Origin: Nonomuraea polychroma
GTDB taxonomy: Bacteria > Actinomycetota > Actinomycetes > Streptosporangiales > Streptosporangiaceae
Assembly (NCBI RefSeq): GCF_004011505.1
Contig: NZ_SAUN01000001.1
Coordinates: 10,567,501 to 10,631,500 of the forward strand
Reading direction: 5' to 3'
DNA: 64,000 nucleotides
This document shows positions 59,790 through 64,000 of the stretch, piece after piece (the first letter of the stretch is position 1; each line of letters begins with the position of its first letter). The notes below the pieces were generated by a model, which had not been told where the DNA came from, did no database searches, and was given only the letters and a program-made list of their open reading frames with translations. The translations under genes were made by a program, and so were the position numbers.

Positions 59790-61004
59790 ATGGCTGACCA
59801 GAAGACTCTCGCCGAGCCCACCGGCGACGCGCCCTACCGGCGCATGATGCGCCCCATGGAAGGCCGCCTGCTCGGCGGCGTCGCCCAGGGGCTGGCGACG
59901 CAGCTCCGGCTCGATCCCGTGGTGATCAGGCTGGCGTTCGTGCTGCTCAGCGTCGGTGTGGTCGACGGCGTCGGCGCGGTGATGTACGCGGTGTTGTGGA
60001 TGATCACGCCGCGGCAGCCGTACCAGGGGCAGCCGCCGACGCGGGACTGGAGCCAGCTCGCGGCCTTCACCGCGATCGGGGTGGCGTTGCTCGCGTTCGG
60101 CTGGCTCACCGGAGCCTCCCAGGGCGGGATCGGCATGTTGCCGTTCGCGGTTGGCGGCATCGGCGCGTTGATCCTCTGGCAGCAGGCCGACCCCGAGCGC
60201 CGCCGGAGCTGGATGAGCGGGGCGGCACTCAGCATCAGGAAGAACCGCGTGCGCACGCTGCTCGGCGTGGTGCTCGTGGTGATCGGCGCGGCCGGATTCC
60301 TGTACTCGCAGGGCGAGCTGGCCCAGGCCAGGCCGGGGCTGCTGTTCACGGTCGTGGTCGTCGGCGGCCTGGCGGTCATCGCCGCGCCCTGGCTCGCGGG
60401 CCTGTGGAAGGAGCTGCAGCTGGAGCGGCGCGAGCGCATCAGGCAGGAGGAACGCGCCGAGGTCGCGGCCATGGTGCACGACTCGGTGCTGCACACCCTC
60501 ACGCTGATCCAGCGTGTCGCCCACGACCCGCGCGAGGTCACCCGCCTGGCCCGATCCCAGGAGCGCGAGCTGCGCAACTGGCTCTACCAGCCCGCGCAGG
60601 ACGCCGACGCCACGCTGGCGGCCGCCGTACGCAGGATCGCGGCCGAGGAGGAGGACGCGCACGGCGTGCCGATCGAGGTCGTCTGCGTCGGCGACATCGA
60701 CCTCGACGGGGGTGGCCGGCTCGGCGCCATGCTGAAAGCGGCCAGGCAGGCGATGGTCAACGCCGCCAAATACTCTGAAAGTCCCTCCATCTCCGTCTAC
60801 GCCGAAGTAGAGGGTGAAGAGGTCACGATTTTCGTGAAGGATCGGGGCAAGGGGTTCGATCTGGAGGCGGTGCCGCTCGACCGGATGGGGATCAGGCAGT
60901 CCATCATCGGGAGAATGGAGCGGCACGGAGGTTCGGCCCGCGTACGCACCGAGCTCGGTGAGGGCACGGAAGTGATGTTGACGATGAAGGTGGAGAAGGC
61001 ATGA
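59790..61004 (+). CDS. PspC-domain sensor histidine kinase
   Basis: A 404-residue kinase. An N-terminal PspC domain (about 18-72, GRLLGGVAQGLATQLRLDP) is followed by further membrane helices to about residue 205. The HisKA_3-type phosphoacceptor region then reads AAMVHDSVLHTLTLIQ (His230), and the ATPase domain has NAAKYSESPSISVYAE (N box) and VKDRGKGFD (G1). It should phosphorylate the response regulator whose ATG overlaps its stop. ATG 59790 is the only methionine start before the PspC domain. Confidence 0.93.
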   Translation: MADQKTLAEPTGDAPYRRMMRPMEGRLLGGVAQGLATQLRLDPVVIRLAFVLLSVGVVDGVGAVMYAVLWMITPRQPYQGQPPTRDWSQLAAFTAIGVALLAFGWLTGASQGGIGMLPFAVGGIGALILWQQADPERRRSWMSGAALSIRKNRVRTLLGVVLVVIGAAGFLYSQGELAQARPGLLFTVVVVGGLAVIAAPWLAGLWKELQLERRERIRQEERAEVAAMVHDSVLHTLTLIQRVAHDPREVTRLARSQERELRNWLYQPAQDADATLAAAVRRIAAEEEDAHGVPIEVVCVGDIDLDGGGRLGAMLKAARQAMVNAAKYSESPSISVYAEVEGEEVTIFVKDRGKGFDLEAVPLDRMGIRQSIIGRMERHGGSARVRTELGEGTEVMLTMKVEKA

Positions 61005-61633
61005 CGCGCGTATTGATCGTCGACGATCACCGGCTGTTCCGGTCTGGCGTACGCGCCGAGCTGGGCGACTCGATCGAGGTGGTGGCCGAGGCCGAGGACG
61101 TCGAGTCGGCCGTCAAGGCGATCGCCGAGCACCAGCCCGACGTGGTGCTGCTGGACGTGCACATGCCGGGGGGCGGTGGCCAGGAGGTCCTGCGCCGGGT
61201 TCTGGGCTCCGGCTCCCAGGTCCGCTTCCTCGCCCTGTCGGTCTCCGACGCGGCCGAGGACGTCATCGGCGTGATCAGGGGCGGCGCGCGCGGCTACGTC
61301 ACCAAGAACATCAGCGGTAAGGAGCTGACCGACGCCATCCGCCGGGTCGCCGATGGCGACGCCGTGTTCTCGCCGCGACTGGCCGGGTTCGTGCTGGACG
61401 CGTTCGCCTCGTCGGAGGCGCCGCCGATCGACCCCGAGCTCGACTCGCTGACGCAGCGCGAGCGCGAGGTGCTGCGGTTGATCGCGCGCGGGTACGCGTA
61501 CAAGGAGATCGCCAAGGAACTGTTCATCTCGGTCAAGACGGTGGAGACACACGTCTCGTCCGTCCTGCGCAAGCTCCAGCTCTCCAACCGCCACGAGCTG
61601 TCCCGCTGGGCCACCGCACGCCGCCTGGTCTAG
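61001..61633 (+). CDS. NarL/LuxR-family response regulator
   Basis: A 210-residue two-domain regulator. The receiver has the acidic pair in VDDH (8-10), phosphoacceptor Asp52 in LLDVHMPG and a late Lys in YVTKNISG. The LuxR-type helix-turn-helix is at about 142-205 (LTQREREVLRLIARGYAYKE, SVKTVETHVSSVLRKL). It is translationally coupled to the PspC-kinase and forms a two-component pair with it. The divergent PspC-type operon is a probable target. Confidence 0.96.
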   Translation: MTRVLIVDDHRLFRSGVRAELGDSIEVVAEAEDVESAVKAIAEHQPDVVLLDVHMPGGGGQEVLRRVLGSGSQVRFLALSVSDAAEDVIGVIRGGARGYVTKNISGKELTDAIRRVADGDAVFSPRLAGFVLDAFASSEAPPIDPELDSLTQREREVLRLIARGYAYKEIAKELFISVKTVETHVSSVLRKLQLSNRHELSRWATARRLV

Positions 61634-61738
61634 CGGATTACACCGTTACTGGAAAGTTATCCGTTTTCGGCAGACGAAACACTGGTCTCAATTGTCACAC
61701 AAGGAGGTAGATAGGCACTTAGTCCAGGAGTAACCCCT

Positions 61739-62692
61739 TTGAAGCGCGTCACCCGGATACTTCCGGCCATGGTCGCACTGGTCGCCGCGACGGCGTGTGC
61801 GGCGGAGAGTGTCCCCGCACCGCGACCCCAGGCCACCGCGATCCAGACTCCCGCGGCCGCGGCTGCCGCAGCCCCGGCGAAGAAGGTCAAGCTCGACATC
61901 GCCGACATCACCCCCATGGGGGAGAAGAGCGAGAAGGTAGGCGTCGGCTTCCCGATCATCGTCACGTTCGACCGTGACGTCAAAGCCAAGGACAGGGCGA
62001 CCGTCGAGGCTGTGCTGGAAGTGACGCCGGAGAAGCCGGTCGAAGGCGCCTGGCGGTGGGTGTCGGCGCGCAAGGTCATCTACCGGACCAAGACGTACTG
62101 GAAGCCGTACCAGAAGGTGCTCTTCACCGCGAGATTGTCGGAGCTGCCGGGTAACACCGGCGCCAAGGACGTCTCCCGCCGCTTCGCCGTCGGCGCGCAG
62201 CACATTTCCGTGGTCAACACCCGTACGCACCAGATGAAGGTCTACCGGAACGGCAAGCTGGCCAAGAAGATCCCGATCAGCGCCGGAAAGGGCGGCCTGA
62301 TCAGGAACGGCGTGGACGTCTACCTGACCACGAGCGGCATCCACCTCACGATGGGCAAGAAGGCCGTCGAGACCATGACCTCCTCCTGGATGGGCGTGAC
62401 GGATCCGAAGGATCCGCGCTACTACAAGGAGGAGATCCCGTGGGCGGTCCGCATCTCCGACAGCGGTGAGTACGTCCACCAGAGCGCCGGCTACTACCAC
62501 TTCCTGGGCCGTTCCAACCAGAGTCACGGCTGCGTCCGCGCCACCCCGGCCGGGGCCAAGTATTTCTACACGATCGCCCAGCGCGGTGACGTCGTGAAGA
62601 TCACCGGCACCAAGCGCAAGCTGCAGTGGAACAACGGCTGGAGCTACTGGCAGCTCAACTGGACCCAGTGGAAGAAGGGCAGCGCGCTGTAA
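61739..62692 (+). CDS. L,D-transpeptidase lipoprotein
   Basis: A 317-residue secreted L,D-transpeptidase that makes 3-3 peptidoglycan cross-links. The N-terminus is a lipoprotein signal (LVAATAC, Cys20) followed by an Ala/Pro linker. An Ig-like domain (about 50-155) and a YkuD catalytic domain follow, the latter with SHGCVR (262-267, catalytic Cys265) and the upstream HQSAGYYHF histidine. TTG 61739 is taken as start because CCAGGAG (61724-61730) is well placed and the next in-frame start would remove the signal. It probably acts on the wall in the same envelope-stress context as the two-component pair upstream. Confidence 0.93.
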   Translation: MKRVTRILPAMVALVAATACAAESVPAPRPQATAIQTPAAAAAAAPAKKVKLDIADITPMGEKSEKVGVGFPIIVTFDRDVKAKDRATVEAVLEVTPEKPVEGAWRWVSARKVIYRTKTYWKPYQKVLFTARLSELPGNTGAKDVSRRFAVGAQHISVVNTRTHQMKVYRNGKLAKKIPISAGKGGLIRNGVDVYLTTSGIHLTMGKKAVETMTSSWMGVTDPKDPRYYKEEIPWAVRISDSGEYVHQSAGYYHFLGRSNQSHGCVRATPAGAKYFYTIAQRGDVVKITGTKRKLQWNNGWSYWQLNWTQWKKGSAL

Positions 62693-62714
62693 CGCCCGGC
62701 CGCCGGCGGCTGGT

Positions 62715-63251
62715 TCAGGACCAGTCCCAGTTCACCAGCCGCCACTGCGCGTCCCGATTGCCGGGCTGGCACCGTTCGGCGAAGACCTCCTGCCGGAAGT
62801 TGGTCCGCAGGCACATGTCTCCTGACCGTCCCTTCCACTTGATCACCAGGAAGTTCTCGCGCGAGATCCGCTGCTGATCGACCACCGTGAACGTCAGCCG
62901 CTGACGGCGATCGGAACCGCACCGGCGCATCAGCACGGCCGAGCCCTTCAACGGCCCCAGGCACAACGTCCCGTATTTGCTGCCGATCGTGCCGACATTG
63001 GCGAGCTGGGACCGGGCGATGCGCCGCCACGTATGGGTCTTGACGTCGCGCGACTGGCAGTGCCAGGACCGGGCGACCAGACCCAGCTCGCGCCGATGGG
63101 GGTCGTGGCCGAGGGTCAGGCAAAGGCCGGTGCCGACGTTCCTGACCTGGATGTCGCCCTCGGCGGCCAGCGCGGGTGAGGCCACCGGGACCGAAACGGC
63201 CCCGGTGGCGGCCGCGAGCGCCACGGACGCGATCTTCGCCGGTAAGTTCAT
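62715..63251 (-). CDS. Secreted protein with ricin-like beta-trefoil repeats
   Basis: A 178-residue exported protein with a signal peptide (1 to about 29, ending SPALAA). Three similar segments follow, each with a CL pair, a later Cys and an aromatic Q/T-x-W/F ending: GLCLTLG, TLCLGPLKG-RRCGS and DMCLRTN-AERCQ-AQWRLV. This three-fold pattern resembles a ricin B-type carbohydrate-binding trefoil, although the classical QxW is kept clearly only in the last repeat. Glycan binding is inferred. Confidence 0.65.
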   Translation of the reverse strand: MNLPAKIASVALAAATGAVSVPVASPALAAEGDIQVRNVGTGLCLTLGHDPHRRELGLVARSWHCQSRDVKTHTWRRIARSQLANVGTIGSKYGTLCLGPLKGSAVLMRRCGSDRRQRLTFTVVDQQRISRENFLVIKWKGRSGDMCLRTNFRQEVFAERCQPGNRDAQWRLVNWDWS

Positions 63252-63315
63252 GGGTCGGCATGTTAGCCATCCATGCCCCGGCTGTCCGGAATCGCCGATT
63301 ACCCGATCGAGGGAG

Positions 63316-64000
63316 TCACAACTTCTCGAGCGGCGCGTACGCCAGCAGCAGTGTCTTCTCCCCGCCAGTGCCAAAGTCGATCTTGACCTTGGTCTTCTCC
63401 GCGACCCCGTCCACGGCCACCACCGTGCCCAGCCCGAACGCGTCGTGCGAGACCCGGTCCCCGGGCGCCAGCGAGGGCACCTTGCGCCCGCCACCGCTCT
63501 TCGCCGTCGCCGCCGGCCGGGCGGCGGGCTCCCGCCGGGTGGCCGCGCTCCACGCCGACTTCTCCGGATCGGTACGCCATTCGATGAGCGTGCCCGGCAC
63601 CTCGTTGACGAAGCGCGAGGCGGGATTGAACGACGGCGCCCCCCACGAGCTGCGCACGGCCGCCCGCGTCAGGTAGAGCCGCTTCTGCGCCCGCGTGATC
63701 CCCACATAGGCCAGCCGCCGCTCCTCCTCCAGCTCCTTCGGCTCGCCCAGCGACCGGATGTGCGGGAAGACCCCGTCCTCCATGGCCGTCAGGAAGACCA
63801 CGGGGAACTCCAGGCCCTTGGCGGTGTGCAGCGTCATCAGCGTGACGACGCCCTGCCCGCCGTCCACGTCGGGGATCTGGTCGGCGTCGGCCACCAGCGA
63901 CACCTGCTCCAGGAACTCCACCAGCGTGCCCTCCGGATTGGCCTCCTCGAACTCCGAGGCCACGGAGATGAGCTCGTTGAGGTTTTCCAGCCGAGACTCG
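63316..64000 (-). CDS. pcrA: UvrD/PcrA-type DNA helicase, C-terminal part
   Basis: The last roughly 227 residues of a superfamily 1 helicase; the frame is open at the right edge. Helicase motif V appears as VTLMTLHTAKGLEFPVVFL and motif VI as EEERRLAYVGITRAQKRLYL. The tail has the Tudor-like segment typical of PcrA (LAPGDRVSHDAFGLGTVV). It unwinds DNA with 3' to 5' polarity in repair and plasmid replication. The start lies outside the window. Confidence 0.95.
   Translation of the reverse strand, partial: ESRLENLNELISVASEFEEANPEGTLVEFLEQVSLVADADQIPDVDGGQGVVTLMTLHTAKGLEFPVVFLTAMEDGVFPHIRSLGEPKELEEERRLAYVGITRAQKRLYLTRAAVRSSWGAPSFNPASRFVNEVPGTLIEWRTDPEKSAWSAATRREPAARPAATAKSGGGRKVPSLAPGDRVSHDAFGLGTVVAVDGVAEKTKVKIDFGTGGEKTLLLAYAPLEKL

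Overview
The window reads as high-GC chromosomal DNA of an actinomycete. GTG starts are frequent, ATGA/GTGA stop-start overlaps are common, and the gene families (DUF885, PspC-linked histidine kinase, DeoR/SIS amino-sugar genes, L,D-transpeptidase lipoprotein, PcrA-type helicase tail) fit the order Streptosporangiales, probably Nonomuraea or a relative. That placement is inference from gene content, not a database match. I see no tRNA, rRNA, CRISPR array, insertion sequence or prophage gene.

Region by region. 1-5.3 kb: a truncated gene and a GNAT gene, then a minus-strand four-gene amino-sugar operon (SIS sugar-phosphate isomerase/deaminase, N-acetylhexosamine-6-phosphate deacetylase, PfkB kinase, class II aldolase). 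Its divergent DeoR regulator shares a promoter region with a good palindrome. The enzyme set matches GalNAc breakdown through tagatose phosphates. 5.7-8.1 kb: aerobic glycerol-3-phosphate dehydrogenase, a 69-bp tandem duplication that is itself an open reading frame with built-in ribosome-binding sites, and a DinB-like protein. 8-24.4 kb: secreted or surface proteins (subtilase, beta-propeller lipoprotein, DUF1996 protein with an internal duplication, double-CHRD protein), a Ser/Thr kinase and metabolic genes including guaA. It also holds a PLP-fold enzyme whose expected Schiff-base lysine is arginine.

24.5-53.1 kb is a surface-glycan region: large membrane proteins, a polysaccharide deacetylase, methyltransferases, a GT2-GtrA fusion, and three related GT2 glycosyltransferases, one of them fused to a TagF-like polyol-phosphate polymerase. 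A CDP-alcohol phosphotransferase, a sulfotransferase and a GT4 enzyme are also present. Embedded in it are two pathway blocks. The first is a five-gene minus-strand operon, ACP - FabG-like reductase - acyl/aryl-AMP ligase - LuxE-like acyl-protein synthetase - LuxC-like acyl reductase, with no luciferase genes. The second is a complete pseudaminic acid pathway (PseB, PseC, PseH, PseG, PseI, PseF) laid out as three two-gene units on alternating strands. Together they suggest a cell-wall glycopolymer of teichulosonic/teichoic type containing pseudaminic acid, possibly decorated by a product of the acyl-reduction operon.

53.2-57.7 kb: a CO-dehydrogenase-like molybdenum hydroxylase operon of form II type (small, large and medium subunits plus CoxG). 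57.8-61.6 kb: PspC-type membrane protein, divergent PspC-histidine kinase and NarL-type response regulator. 61.7-64 kb: L,D-transpeptidase lipoprotein, a secreted beta-trefoil-like protein, and the C-terminal part of a UvrD/PcrA helicase running off the window.
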